Shown in pieces: positions 48,727 to 57,665 of a DNA stretch of 64,000 nt. Numbering within the stretch: position 1 is the first letter of the stretch; each line of letters begins with the position of its first letter. Location: NCBI RefSeq assembly GCF_030362835.1, contig NZ_JAUCGQ010000001.1:930001-994000 (forward strand). Direction: 5' to 3'. The notes below the pieces were generated by a model. The model was not told the origin of the DNA, did no database searches, and saw only the letters and a list, made by a program, of their open reading frames with translations. The position numbers and the translations under genes were made by a program. Origin of the DNA: Cellulomonas alba. Lineage in GTDB: Bacteria > Actinomycetota > Actinomycetes > Actinomycetales > Cellulomonadaceae.

Positions 48727-50525
48727 GTCGACCACACGAGCGGGATGAGCCCGATCGCGACGACGAACCACACGGCGGTCGTCACGATGCCGAGCCGCCA
48801 GTAGTCGCCGAACCGGTAGCCGCCGGGGCCCATGACGATCATGTTGGCCGGTGTCGCGATCGGCGTCAGGAACGACGCGGCCCCCGCGACGGCCACGAGC
48901 ATGAGCATCGGCGCGGCACCCACGCCCGCGTCGTGCGCGGCCGCGAGCGCGATCGGCGTGACGACCAGCACCGTCGCGGCGTTGCTGACGAACTGGCCGA
49001 GCACGACGGTGAGCCCGAAGATCGCCGCGAACAGCACCCGGGTGCCGCCGTCACCGACGAGCGCGACCAGGTGGCGGGCGAGCTCGTCGGCGGCGCCGCT
49101 CGTCTGGATCGCCACCGACAGCGGGATCAGACCACCGATCAGCACGACGGTCTGCCATGAGACGGCCCGGTAGACCTCGCGCTCGGAGAGGACGCGCAGC
49201 AGCACCATGCCCGCCGCCCCGACGAGTGCCGCGACCGCCGGCGCGGTGACGCCGGACGCGAACAGCGCGACCGTCACGACGAGCACGCCGAGCGCGCGCC
49301 AGGCGGCCGGGCCGAGCGGCGCGTTCTGCTGCCGCACGAGCGCCGGGTCGTCGACCACCAGCACGTCGTCGTCCTGCGCGAGCCCCGCCACGGCGTCCCA
49401 CGGTCCGTGCAGCAGCAGCATGTCGCCCTGCTCGACGTCGGCGGGCTGTGCGCCGAGGTCGTGACCGAGCCGGTGCACGGCGAGCACCGTGAGCCCGTTG
49501 CGCCGCACCTGCCCCGGGAAGACCTTCTGGCCGACCAGCGCCGAGCGCGGCGGGACGACGACCTCGCCGACGCCCGCCTCGCGGCTCAGCAGCGACTCGC
49601 GCGTCGCGCGCGTCACCGGGGTCGCGACCACGTCGAGGCCGTGCTCGGCCACGAGCCGGCCGACGCGCGACGAGCTGCCCGTCACGACGAGCACGTCGCC
49701 GGGGGCGAGCCGGTCGCCCGCCGCACCCGGCTCGCCGTCGGCGCGCTGGACGCCCACGAGCGCGATGCCCTCGGTGAGCGCGAGGCCGTCGACCGACGCC
49801 CCGACCAGCGGGGACGCGGCGCGGACGGCGGCGCGCGTGAAGCCCTCGTCGAGCCGGTAGTGCTCGAGGATGGTCTCGAGGTGGTCGGACAGGTCGGCCG
49901 CCTCCTCGTGCGGCTGACGCTCGGGCAGCAGGCGACGCCCGACCAGCGCGGCGACCGCCGTCGTCACGAGCACGAGCGGCACCCCGACGAGCGCGAACTC
50001 GAAGAACCCGAACCGCCGGCCCGTCTCCGCGTAGAGCGCGTCGGACACGATGACGTTCACGGGGCTGCCGGACAACGCGAGCAGCGCGCCTGCGCTCGCC
50101 GCGTACGCCGTCGGCATGAGCAGCGCGGACGGGCGCAGCCGGGCGCGCCGCGCCGCGAGCACGACGACGGGCAACATGGCGGCGGCCCCGCCGTTGGGCG
50201 TCACGACCGCCGCGAGCAGCGCGGTCAGCGCCATGATCGCAACGAGCAGCCGTCCCCAGGTGGTCCCGGCGTGCTGCACGAGCGTACGGCCGGCCCACGC
50301 CGTGACGCCCGACCGCTCGAGCCCGGCCGCGATCACGAACAGTGCGGCGATGAACACCACGACCGGGTCGCCGAAGCCGCCGACCGCGGTGGGGGCGTCG
50401 ACCAGCCCTGTCGCGTACACCGCGAGCGCCGACAGCACCGCGACGAGCCCGACCGGCAGGCGGTTCCAGACGAACAGCGCGACCGTGCCCGCCAGCACGA
50501 CCAGGCTGAGCGTCGCGTCGCTCAC
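48723..50525 (-). CDS. SLC13/DASS-family transporter with two TrkA-C domains
   Basis: The 600-residue protein has N- and C-terminal halves of membrane helices with TPNGGAAAMLPVVV and SPVNVIVSDA in the first and QFVSNAATVLVVTPIALAAAHD and TPIATPANMIVMGPGGYRFGDYW in the second. Two TrkA-C domains lie between (about residues 225-390; DVLVVTGSSSRVGRLV, GDMLLLHGPWDAV). It probably moves an anion such as sulfate or a dicarboxylate with Na+ or H+. The GTG at 50525 follows GAGGAGGG. It is first of three overlapping genes. Confidence 0.9.
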   Translation of the reverse strand: MSDATLSLVVLAGTVALFVWNRLPVGLVAVLSALAVYATGLVDAPTAVGGFGDPVVVFIAALFVIAAGLERSGVTAWAGRTLVQHAGTTWGRLLVAIMALTALLAAVVTPNGGAAAMLPVVVLAARRARLRPSALLMPTAYAASAGALLALSGSPVNVIVSDALYAETGRRFGFFEFALVGVPLVLVTTAVAALVGRRLLPERQPHEEAADLSDHLETILEHYRLDEGFTRAAVRAASPLVGASVDGLALTEGIALVGVQRADGEPGAAGDRLAPGDVLVVTGSSSRVGRLVAEHGLDVVATPVTRATRESLLSREAGVGEVVVPPRSALVGQKVFPGQVRRNGLTVLAVHRLGHDLGAQPADVEQGDMLLLHGPWDAVAGLAQDDDVLVVDDPALVRQQNAPLGPAAWRALGVLVVTVALFASGVTAPAVAALVGAAGMVLLRVLSEREVYRAVSWQTVVLIGGLIPLSVAIQTSGAADELARHLVALVGDGGTRVLFAAIFGLTVVLGQFVSNAATVLVVTPIALAAAHDAGVGAAPMLMLVAVAGAASFLTPIATPANMIVMGPGGYRFGDYWRLGIVTTAVWFVVAIGLIPLVWST

Positions 50526-50654
50526 GGACCCTCCTCGTCGGTCGGTCGGCCGGGACGTGCGGCCGCTGCCGAGTGTGCCGTCTCGGCACGCCGTGGTCGA
50601 CCTGCCCCGCTGTGGGCGCTGACGGGCGGTTCGTCCCGCCGCTACGTTGCAGGC

Positions 50655-52097
50655 ATGACCGGCATCTCGTCGGACGACGCGGCGCTCGCTGCCCGCGCCG
50701 CCGAGCTGACCCCGTCCCTCGTCGACCGGCTGGTGCGGCTGGCGCGGATCCCGTCGGTCGCCGCGCCGGGCTTCCCGGCCGAGCCGCTGCTCGACGCGCA
50801 CCGCGCGCTCGTCGAGGAGCTGCGGGCCGTGGGCGTCGGTCAGATCGACCAGGTGCTGCTCGACGGCATGACGGCGCCCACCGTCGTGGCGGACGTGCCC
50901 GGGCCGCCCGGCGCGCCGACGGTGCTCGTCTACACGCACTACGACGTGGTGCCCGCGGGCGACGAGGGGCTGTGGGACACGCCGCCGTTCGAGCCGGTCG
51001 TGTCCGCCGACCGTGTGGTGGGGCGCGGCGTCGCCGACTCGAAGGGCAACATCGCCGCGATCCTGGGGGCGCTGCAGCTGGTCGACGGCCGGCCGCCCGT
51101 CACGCTCCGGATCGTGCTCGAGGGCCACGAGGAGTTCGGCAGCGTCTACGAGGAGCACCCGCCGGCCCACCCCGAGCTGTACGCGGCGGACGCGATCGTC
51201 ATCGCCGACGTGGGAAACGTGCGGCCGGGCGTGCCGACGCTGACGATCGGCCTGCGCGGCTCGGTGACCATGACGGTCGAGGCGCGCACGCTCGACACCG
51301 ACAAGCACTCGGGCCAGTTCGGCGGGGCCGCACCCGACGCCCGCACCGCGCTGATCCGCGCGCTCGCGTCGCTCCACGACGCCCGCGGCGACCTCGCGGT
51401 GGCGGGCCTGCGCCGCGAGCCCTGGACCGGCGCGTCGTACACCGACGACGAGTTCCGCGAGCTCGCGGGGGTGCTGCCGGGCGTGCCGCTCGTCGGGACC
51501 GGCGACCTCGGCTCGCGCATCTGGTCCGGCGCGGCCGTCACCGTCATCGCGTTCGACGCACCGCCGGCGTCCGCACCGCTCAACGCGGTCGCGTCGTCCG
51601 CCAGGGCCGTGCTCAACCTGCGGGTGCACCCCGCGCAGCCGGCGCGCGAGGCGGGCGAGGCGCTCGCCGCGCACCTGCGGGCACAACGGCCCTTCGGCAT
51701 CGACCTCGACGTCACCGTGGGCGAGGCCGGCGACGGGTTCCTCGCGCCGACCGGTGGGCCGGCGTTCCGCGCGGCGCAGACCGCGCTGCGCACCGCGTGG
51801 GACGGCGCCGAGGTCGGGACGCTCGCACTCGGCGGGTCGATCCCCATCGTCATGGCGTTCCACGAGGCGCAGCCCGGCGCCGAGAAGCTGCTGTTCGGCG
51901 CGACGGACGGGTACGCGAACATCCATGGGCCCAACGAGCGGCAGCTGCTCGACGAGCTGACGCGGACGGTCGTCGCGCTCGCGGTGTTCTGGCGCGAGCT
52001 CGCGGCGGGCCCGACCGGTCCGGGCACGGCCGGTCCGGGCACGACCGACCCGGGCACGACCGACCCGGGCGCGACCGACCCGGGCGCGGACCGATGA
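50655..52097 (+). CDS. M20-family dinuclear zinc peptidase (dipeptidase)
   Basis: The 480-residue protein has the M20 metal ligands and catalytic residues: YTHYDVVPAG, GRGVADSKG, LEGHEEFGS and the C-terminal HGPNER. The dimerisation domain begins near TLTIGLRGSVTMTVEART. The last 30 residues are a low-complexity PGTTD repeat. It likely hydrolyses dipeptides or N-acyl amino acids in the cytoplasm. It overlaps the next gene, a carrier, by four bases (ATGA), so uptake and hydrolysis are linked. Confidence 0.92.
   Translation: MTGISSDDAALAARAAELTPSLVDRLVRLARIPSVAAPGFPAEPLLDAHRALVEELRAVGVGQIDQVLLDGMTAPTVVADVPGPPGAPTVLVYTHYDVVPAGDEGLWDTPPFEPVVSADRVVGRGVADSKGNIAAILGALQLVDGRPPVTLRIVLEGHEEFGSVYEEHPPAHPELYAADAIVIADVGNVRPGVPTLTIGLRGSVTMTVEARTLDTDKHSGQFGGAAPDARTALIRALASLHDARGDLAVAGLRREPWTGASYTDDEFRELAGVLPGVPLVGTGDLGSRIWSGAAVTVIAFDAPPASAPLNAVASSARAVLNLRVHPAQPAREAGEALAAHLRAQRPFGIDLDVTVGEAGDGFLAPTGGPAFRAAQTALRTAWDGAEVGTLALGGSIPIVMAFHEAQPGAEKLLFGATDGYANIHGPNERQLLDELTRTVVALAVFWRELAAGPTGPGTAGPGTTDPGTTDPGATDPGADR
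52021..52080. repeat. 15-base tandem repeat at the 3' end of the M20 peptidase gene
   Basis: Four units of CGGGCACGACCGACC-type sequence (with one or more changes in the first and fourth) encode the PGTTD tail, followed by a partial fifth unit. Frame is kept whatever the number. Confidence 0.85.
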
Positions 52098-53665
52098 GCG
52101 CGACCACGGCCGAGGCGCCACCGGAGGCGCCCGCACCGCGACCCCGTCGGCGGCTGCGGTTCCCGTCGGCGATCACCACGCTGGCGATCGTCATGGTCGC
52201 GGTCTGGGTCGCGGCGCTGTTCGTCCCGTCGGGCACCTACCAGCTCGACGCGGACGGCGGCCCGATCCCGGGCACGTACACGCAGGTCCCGTCGCCGCTG
52301 ACCGGCGCGGAGCGGGTCGAGCAGCTGCTGCTGTCGCCGGTGAACGGCCTGTACGGCCTGATCAACGGCGACGGCGTGGTCGACACCGAGACGGTCGGGC
52401 ACCTGTTCGGCTCGATCGGCGTCGTCATGTTCATCATGGCGCTCGGGGCGTTCATCTCGGTGGCGTTCTCGACGCGCAGCCTCGAGGTCGGCGTCTCGCG
52501 GCTCGCGGACCGGCTGCGGGACCGCGGGTGGCTGCTCGTCGCCGCGATCATGGTGCTGTTCTCGCTGCTCGGCTCGACCATGGGCTTCTCGGTCGAGACG
52601 TTCGGGTTCTACCCGCTGCTCATCCCGCTGTTCCTGGCGCTCGGCTACGACCGGATGGTGGCGGCGACCGCGATCCTGCTCGGCGCGCTGACCGGCTCGA
52701 TGGCGTCGACGGTCAACCCGTTCTCCATCGGCGTCGCGTCCGGCGAGGCGGGCGTCTCGATCGGCGACGGCATCGCGCTGCGCGTCCTGCTGTGGGTCGT
52801 GCTGACGACGATGGCGGTGCTGTTCGTGCTCCGCTACGCCCGGCGCGTCCGGCGCGATCCCGGCACGTCGCTCGTCGGCTTCGACCAGCCCGCGGACGAG
52901 GACGAGGCCGACGAGCACGAGGCGATCCCGCCCGGCACACGCCTGACGCGGACGCAGACGTGGGTGCTCGTGGTCACGGTGCTCACGTTCGCGCTGATGA
53001 TCTTCTCCGTCATCCCCTGGTCCAGCATCTTCGGCTCGACCGGCGGGCCGGCCGACGACGGGCTCACGCACCAGACCGCCACCGCGCCGTACTGGTTCGA
53101 GCTCGGCTGGTGGTTCCCGGAGCTGACGATGCTGTTCGTGGTCGCCGCGATCGTCGTCGGGCTCGTCGCGCGCATGGGCGAGGGCAAGCTCGTCGGCCTC
53201 ATCGCGCGCGGCGCGGCCGACATGATCGGGCCGGCGATCGTGATCCTGCTGGCGCGCGGCGTCTCGGTGATCATGACGAACACCGACACCCTCGACACGG
53301 TGCTGCACGCGATGGAGAACGCCGTGACGGGCGCGGCGGCCGCCGCGTTCACCGCGCTCGTGACGATCGTCAACATCCCGCTCGCGTTCCTCATCCCGTC
53401 GTCGTCGGGCCACGCGACCCTCGCGATGCCGCTGCTGGCACCGCTCGGCGACTTCGCGGGCGTCAGCCGCTCGCTCGTCATCACGGCCTTCCAGATGGGC
53501 CACGGGCTCATGCTGCTGTTCGCGCCCACCAACGCGGTGCTCGTCGGCGGGCTGGCGATCGCGAAGGTCGGCTACGACAAGTACCTGCGGTTCGTGTGGC
53601 CGCTGCTCGCGGCGAACCTCGTGGTCGCGATCGTCGTGGTGGGGATCGCCGCCGCGACGGGCTGA
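52094..53665 (+). CDS. YfcC-family integral membrane carrier
   Basis: The 523-residue protein has about 12 helices. The pattern TTLAIVMVAVWVAALFVPSGTYQ, FHLFGSIG-like HLFGSIGVVMFIMALGAFI, STMGFSVETFGFYPLLIPLFLALGYDRMVA and LAFLIPSSSGHATLAMPLLAPLGDFAGVSRS is typical of YfcC/DcuC-related carriers, often annotated as amino acid or arginine/ornithine antiporters. A hydrophilic acidic loop lies at about 255-285. Coupling to the M20 peptidase suggests uptake of a peptide or acylated amino acid. Confidence 0.9.
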   Translation: MSATTAEAPPEAPAPRPRRRLRFPSAITTLAIVMVAVWVAALFVPSGTYQLDADGGPIPGTYTQVPSPLTGAERVEQLLLSPVNGLYGLINGDGVVDTETVGHLFGSIGVVMFIMALGAFISVAFSTRSLEVGVSRLADRLRDRGWLLVAAIMVLFSLLGSTMGFSVETFGFYPLLIPLFLALGYDRMVAATAILLGALTGSMASTVNPFSIGVASGEAGVSIGDGIALRVLLWVVLTTMAVLFVLRYARRVRRDPGTSLVGFDQPADEDEADEHEAIPPGTRLTRTQTWVLVVTVLTFALMIFSVIPWSSIFGSTGGPADDGLTHQTATAPYWFELGWWFPELTMLFVVAAIVVGLVARMGEGKLVGLIARGAADMIGPAIVILLARGVSVIMTNTDTLDTVLHAMENAVTGAAAAAFTALVTIVNIPLAFLIPSSSGHATLAMPLLAPLGDFAGVSRSLVITAFQMGHGLMLLFAPTNAVLVGGLAIAKVGYDKYLRFVWPLLAANLVVAIVVVGIAAATG

Positions 53666-53740
53666 ACCGGACCGCGACGCCGTTCGACGCGCGTCGGCGT
53701 TCGACATGCGGACCCCTGCGGTGCAGGTCAGGATGCCGTC

Positions 53741-54217
53741 GTGGCGCTGCTCCGGCGGTGGGTCCTCGCCGCGGGGCTCGCCGCGGCGTGCGCCGTGCTG
53801 CCGTCCGGCTGCGGGCTGGGCTCGGCGACCTCGACGCCGAAGCAGGCGGCCGAGCGGATCGCGCAGGACGTCGACCTGGCGAGCTCCGCGGTCGGCACGG
53901 CGGAGCTGACCGTGCGCCAGCTGCGTGCGTCGCGCACGTTCCCGACCGTCGCCGAGACGACCCTCAAGGAGAGCGGCGGCATGGCGAGCGGCGCGTCCGC
54001 CGGGCTCACGCGCTACATCCCGGTCGGGCCGGTCGACGCTCGCTGGCGGGACGAGGCGGTGAAGGCGACGGCGCAGGCGCAGGTGGCGATCGCCGACGCC
54101 CGCGCGTGGGTCGACGGCGCAGGCGGGTCCGGTGCGCGCGTGCAGGCCGAGCTCAGCGCGTCCTCCGACGCGCTCGACGCGGTCAGCTCGACGCTCCAGA
54201 AGGCCGGCGCGCAGTGA
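53741..54217 (+). CDS. Small lipoprotein, unknown
   Basis: The 158-residue precursor has lipobox PSGC (Cys24) after MALLRRWVLAAGLAAACAVL. The mature part is helical, Ala/Ser-rich, with RYIPVGPVDARWRDEAVKATAQAQVAIADA. It starts at GTG 53741 and overlaps the NRAMP-like gene by four bases (GTGA). A periplasmic-side partner of that transporter is a reasonable guess. Confidence 0.65.
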   Translation: MALLRRWVLAAGLAAACAVLPSGCGLGSATSTPKQAAERIAQDVDLASSAVGTAELTVRQLRASRTFPTVAETTLKESGGMASGASAGLTRYIPVGPVDARWRDEAVKATAQAQVAIADARAWVDGAGGSGARVQAELSASSDALDAVSSTLQKAGAQ

Positions 54218-55443
54218 AGCGCCTGCTCGGCGTCGCGCTCGGCGTCCTCACCGCGATCGGCGGGTTCCTGGACATCGGGGACCTCGTCACGAACTCGGTC
54301 GTCGGGTCGCGGTTCGGCATGACGCTGACCTGGGCCGTGGTGCTCGGCGTCATCGGCATCTGCCTGTTCGCCCAGATGGCCGGCCGCGTCACGGCCGTGA
54401 GCGGCCGCGCGACCTTCGAGATCATCCGCGAGCGCCTCGGCCCGCGGACCGCCGGCGCGAACCTCGTCGCGTCGTTCCTCATCAACCTGCTGACGCTCAC
54501 GGCGGAGATCGGCGGCCTCGCGCTCGCGCTCCAGCTCGCGAGCAGCGTCGAGCCGCGGCTCTGGGTCCCGGTGGCGGCATTCGCGGTGTGGGTCGTCGTC
54601 TGGCGCGCCAAGTTCTCGGTGCTCGAGAACGTCACGGGGCTGCTCGGCCTCACGCTGCTCGTGTTCACCTTCTCGGTGGTGCTGCTCGACCCGGACTGGG
54701 CGCACCTCGTGCACACCGCGGCCGCGCCCCAGATCCCCGCGTCCGAGGGTGCGGCGAGCTACTTCTACTACGCGATCGCGCTGTTCGGCGCGGCCATGAC
54801 GCCCTACGAGGTCTTCTTCTTCTCGTCCGGCGCCGTCGAGGAGAAGTGGGGGCCGAAGGACGTCTCGCAGTCGCGCCTCAACGTGCTGATCGGGTTCCCG
54901 CTCGGGGCGCTCCTGTCGCTGTCGATCGCGGCGGGCGCGACCCTGGTGTTCCTGCCGCAGCAGATCGAGGTGTCGACGCTCTCCCAGGTGGTCGCGCCGG
55001 TCGCCGAGGCGGGCGGGAAGGTCGCCCTCGCGTTCGTGCTGGTCGGGATCGTCGCGGCGGTGTTCGGTGCCTCGCTCGAGACCACGCTCTCCTCCGGCTA
55101 CACGATCGCCCAGTTCTTCGGCTGGTCGTGGGGCAAGTTCCGCCGGCCGAGCCAGGCGCCGGGGTTCCACGTCGTCATGATCCTCGGGCTGCTCGTCGGC
55201 GCGGGGGTGCTCATGACGGACGTCGACCCGATCCGCGTCACCGAGTTCTCGGTCGTGTTCTCCGCGATCGCGCTGCCGCTGACGTACCTGCCGATCCTGC
55301 TCGTGGCCAACGACCGCGAGTACATGGGCGACCAGGTCAACGGGCGCGTGCTCAACGGGTTCGCGCTCGTGTTCCTGGTGCTCATCGTCGTGGCGTCCGT
55401 CGCGGCGATCCCGCTGATGGTCGCGACGGGAGCTGGAGCATGA
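54214..55443 (+). CDS. Divergent NRAMP-family metal transporter
   Basis: The 409-residue protein has 10-11 helices and NRAMP-like layout (AQMAGRVTAVSGRATFEIIRERLG; TAEIGGLALALQLAS). In helix 1 the canonical DPGN is replaced by LDIGD (GGFLDIGDLVTNS), and the helix-6 M-P-H region reads GAAMTPYEVFFF. These changes at the metal site set it apart from Mn/Fe transporters, as in NRAMP-related Mg2+ transporters. Two PRC-barrel-like genes follow; PRC modules also occur with MgtE-type Mg2+ systems. The metal is inferred as possibly Mg2+. Confidence 0.85.
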   Translation: MKRLLGVALGVLTAIGGFLDIGDLVTNSVVGSRFGMTLTWAVVLGVIGICLFAQMAGRVTAVSGRATFEIIRERLGPRTAGANLVASFLINLLTLTAEIGGLALALQLASSVEPRLWVPVAAFAVWVVVWRAKFSVLENVTGLLGLTLLVFTFSVVLLDPDWAHLVHTAAAPQIPASEGAASYFYYAIALFGAAMTPYEVFFFSSGAVEEKWGPKDVSQSRLNVLIGFPLGALLSLSIAAGATLVFLPQQIEVSTLSQVVAPVAEAGGKVALAFVLVGIVAAVFGASLETTLSSGYTIAQFFGWSWGKFRRPSQAPGFHVVMILGLLVGAGVLMTDVDPIRVTEFSVVFSAIALPLTYLPILLVANDREYMGDQVNGRVLNGFALVFLVLIVVASVAAIPLMVATGAGA

Positions 55444-55880
55444 GCCCACGGGTCCGACCGCGGCCGCGCGTCCCCGACGAGCTGCCCGAGCTGCCGCCGC
55501 ACCTGCGCCCCGCGGGCCGCGTGCTGGACGCGCGGCTGCACCTGCTCGACCGCCAGATTCTCGACGTCGAGGACGTGCCCGTCACGACGCTCGACGACCT
55601 GCACGTCAGCTACGCGGACGGCGACGACGACGTGACGTCCGGCGACCGACCCGCATTCGTCGACCAGGTCCTCACCGGGCCGGTCCTCGTGACGCGCGTG
55701 TTCGGCGGCCGGCCGCCGGCGTCGCGGCTCGTGCGCATCCCGTGGTCCGACGTCGTGGACGTCGGCGTCGCCGTGCGGCTCGGCGTGCGCGGCGAGGGGC
55801 TGGACGCCACGTGGGTGCAGCGCTGGCTGCGCGACCGCGTGATCGGGCGCATCCCGGGAGGTCGCCATGATCCTGAGTGA
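55440..55880 (+). CDS. PRC-barrel-like protein
   Basis: The 146-residue soluble protein has a beta-rich centre: GRVLDARLHLLDRQILDVEDVPVTTLDDL and RLVRIPWSDVVDVGVAVRLGVRG, as in PRC-barrel domains (an outer strand pair plus a final R-I-P-W-S-D-V). It overlaps the transporter stop (ATGA) and the next gene by 14 bases. Probably a cytoplasmic regulator of the transporter. Confidence 0.7.
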   Translation: MSPRVRPRPRVPDELPELPPHLRPAGRVLDARLHLLDRQILDVEDVPVTTLDDLHVSYADGDDDVTSGDRPAFVDQVLTGPVLVTRVFGGRPPASRLVRIPWSDVVDVGVAVRLGVRGEGLDATWVQRWLRDRVIGRIPGGRHDPE

Positions 55881-56244
55881 CCTCGTCGACGCCGCGGTCT
55901 ACGAGGACGGCCGGCAGCTCGGGTTCGTGGTCGACGTGCGGCTCGCGCTCGACGGCCCGGTGACGGGCCTGATGGCGGCGCCGCGCATCGTCGGCCTCCT
56001 CGTCAGCGCGCGTACCAGCACCTCGTTCATGGGGTACGAGCGCACCGGCACGAACGCGCCCGCCGTCATCGCGCGGTACCTCGCGTACCGCCACCGCGGC
56101 ACGTTCCTGGTGCTGTGGGAGGACGTCCGGACCGTCGGGGGCGGCGACGCCGCCGGCTCGGCCGACGCGCGGGTCGAGCTGCGGCCCGGGTTCCGGCGCT
56201 GGTCGGCGGCGCTCGAGCAGCACGGCACAGCGAGCCAGGCCTGA
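55867..56244 (+). CDS. PRC-barrel-like protein, second
   Basis: The 125-residue protein reads SDLVDAAVYEDGRQLGFVVDVRLALDGPVTGLMAAPRIVGLLVSAR, the standard PRC-barrel opening (D-G-x-x-L-G-x-V-x-D-V), and ends RGTFLVLWEDVRTV. It is encoded 14 bases inside the previous gene, ending a four-gene unit. PRC barrels bind protein or RNA partners; here gating of the NRAMP-like transporter is likely. Confidence 0.8.
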   Translation: MILSDLVDAAVYEDGRQLGFVVDVRLALDGPVTGLMAAPRIVGLLVSARTSTSFMGYERTGTNAPAVIARYLAYRHRGTFLVLWEDVRTVGGGDAAGSADARVELRPGFRRWSAALEQHGTASQA

Positions 56245-56265
56245 CCCGGGCGATGCGCTGACCTC

Positions 56266-56283
56266 ACCCGGGCGTGACCGGGT
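56266..56283. terminator. Weak hairpin between convergent genes
   Basis: ACCCGG (56266-56271) and CCGGGT (56278-56283) with a six-base loop lie 22 bases after the PRC gene and 17 before the end of the convergent TM2 gene. Possible bidirectional terminator. Confidence 0.4.
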
Positions 56284-56299
56284 CTGACGTGGCGGGGGC

Positions 56300-56902
56300 T
56301 CAGCGCAGGGGGCGTCCGTACCCGTCACGACCGCCCGACGAGAGCAGCACGATGCCGTCGACGACCGACCAGAGCCAGATCGCGGGGGCGATGACGAGCC
56401 CGACCAGCACGATGATGAGGAAGGCGCCGACGACGAACCCGATCAGCTGGACGAGCCCGATGCCGATCTGGCCCGCGTACAGCCGTCCCACGCCGCAGAT
56501 GCCGGCGAACGGCAGCAGCAGCTGCAGCAGGCCCGCGGTGGTGCGCGTCTTGTCCGACCACGGCAGGCCGGTCACCGGGTCGGTGCCGTAGCCGCTCGGG
56601 GGCACCGCGGCGTAGGGCGACGAGCCGTACGGCGGCTGACCGGCCGCGCCCGGGTACCCGTAGCCCGGCTGGCCGTACGGCTGCTGGCCGGGGCTCTGCG
56701 CCTGGCCCGGGTACGGCTGCTGGCCCGGGTACGGCGGCTGCCCTGCGCCTGCCTCCGGGCCCGGCGGCTGAACCGCGGGGGGCTGGCCCGTGTACGGCTC
56801 GAGCGCGGCGGGCTGCGCGCCGTCCCCGGTCGCCGTGGGCGCCGGCTCGGCGCCGTCCGCAGGCTGCTCGCGCCACTGACCCTCGGGCTGCTGTTCGGTC
56901 AT
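56300..56902 (-). CDS. TM2-domain membrane protein with Pro/Gly/Gln-rich N-terminus
   Basis: The 200-residue protein has a 120-residue N-terminus of PGQQPYPGQ-like repeats, then a TM2 domain of two helices (LLQLLLPFAGICGVGRLYAGQIGIGLVQLIGFVVGAFL, LAPAIWLWSVVDG-like IAPAIWLWSVVDGIVLL) with the typical G-x-x-R-x-Y-x-G and D between helices. Function unknown; common in actinobacteria. Confidence 0.9.
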   Translation of the reverse strand: MTEQQPEGQWREQPADGAEPAPTATGDGAQPAALEPYTGQPPAVQPPGPEAGAGQPPYPGQQPYPGQAQSPGQQPYGQPGYGYPGAAGQPPYGSSPYAAVPPSGYGTDPVTGLPWSDKTRTTAGLLQLLLPFAGICGVGRLYAGQIGIGLVQLIGFVVGAFLIIVLVGLVIAPAIWLWSVVDGIVLLSSGGRDGYGRPLR

Positions 56903-56990
56903 GCGCCGGACACTAGCGCTGCGGGCGCGCCGTGTGACCGGGTTCGGGCCGACAGATCCGCGCGCGGCGAGGAGACCGGACGAGGGCGCC

Positions 56991-57665
56991 TCAGTGCCCG
57001 CCCGGCACGACGAGACCCGACTCGTATGCGAGCACCACGGCCTGCGTCCGGTCCCGCAGGCCCAGCTTCGTCAGGACGCGGCTGACGTGCGTCTTCACCG
57101 TCTCCTCCCCGACGACGAGCCGCGCGGCGATCTCGGGGTTCGACAGCCCTTCGGCGACGAGCAGCAGCACCTCGCGCTCGCGCGGGGTCAGCGACGCCAC
57201 CGCGGCGTCGACCGCGGGACCGGGCGGCTCCACGGCGGCGCGCAGCCGCGCGAACTCCGCGACCAGCCGGCGCGTGACGCCGGGCGCGAGCAGCGCGTCG
57301 CCCGACGCGATCACGCGCACCGCCTCGAAGAGCCGCTCGGCGGTCACGTCCTTGAGCAGGAACCCGCTCGCGCCCGCCTCGAGCGCCGCGTACACGTGCT
57401 CGTCGAGGTCGAACGTCGTCAGCACCAGGACGTGCGGGCGGGGCTCGCGCGCCACGATGCGGCGGGTCGCCTCGATGCCGTCCATCACGGGCATGCGCAC
57501 GTCCATGAGCACCACGTCGGGGCGGCGCTCGGCACACAGCCGCACCGCCTCGGCGCCGTCCGCCGCGCTGCCCACGACGGCGAGGTCGGGCTGCGTCGCG
57601 AGCAGCGCCTCGAACGCGGCGCGGACGACCTCCTGGTCGTCCACCACGAGGATGCGGGTCGTCAC
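56991..57665 (-). CDS. NarL/LuxR-type response regulator
   Basis: The 224-residue protein has a receiver with acidic pocket VVDDQE, phosphorylation site Asp55 ([13 protein letters not shown]), Thr in LTTFD and Lys in LLKD, and a C-terminal LuxR HTH ([48 protein letters not shown]). It overlaps the kinase stop by four bases. The divergent ABC exporter is the likely target. Confidence 0.95.
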   Translation of the reverse strand: MTTRILVVDDQEVVRAAFEALLATQPDLAVVGSAADGAEAVRLCAERRPDVVLMDVRMPVMDGIEATRRIVAREPRPHVLVLTTFDLDEHVYAALEAGASGFLLKDVTAERLFEAVRVIASGDALLAPGVTRRLVAEFARLRAAVEPPGPAVDAAVASLTPREREVLLLVAEGLSNPEIAARLVVGEETVKTHVSRVLTKLGLRDRTQAVVLAYESGLVVPGGH

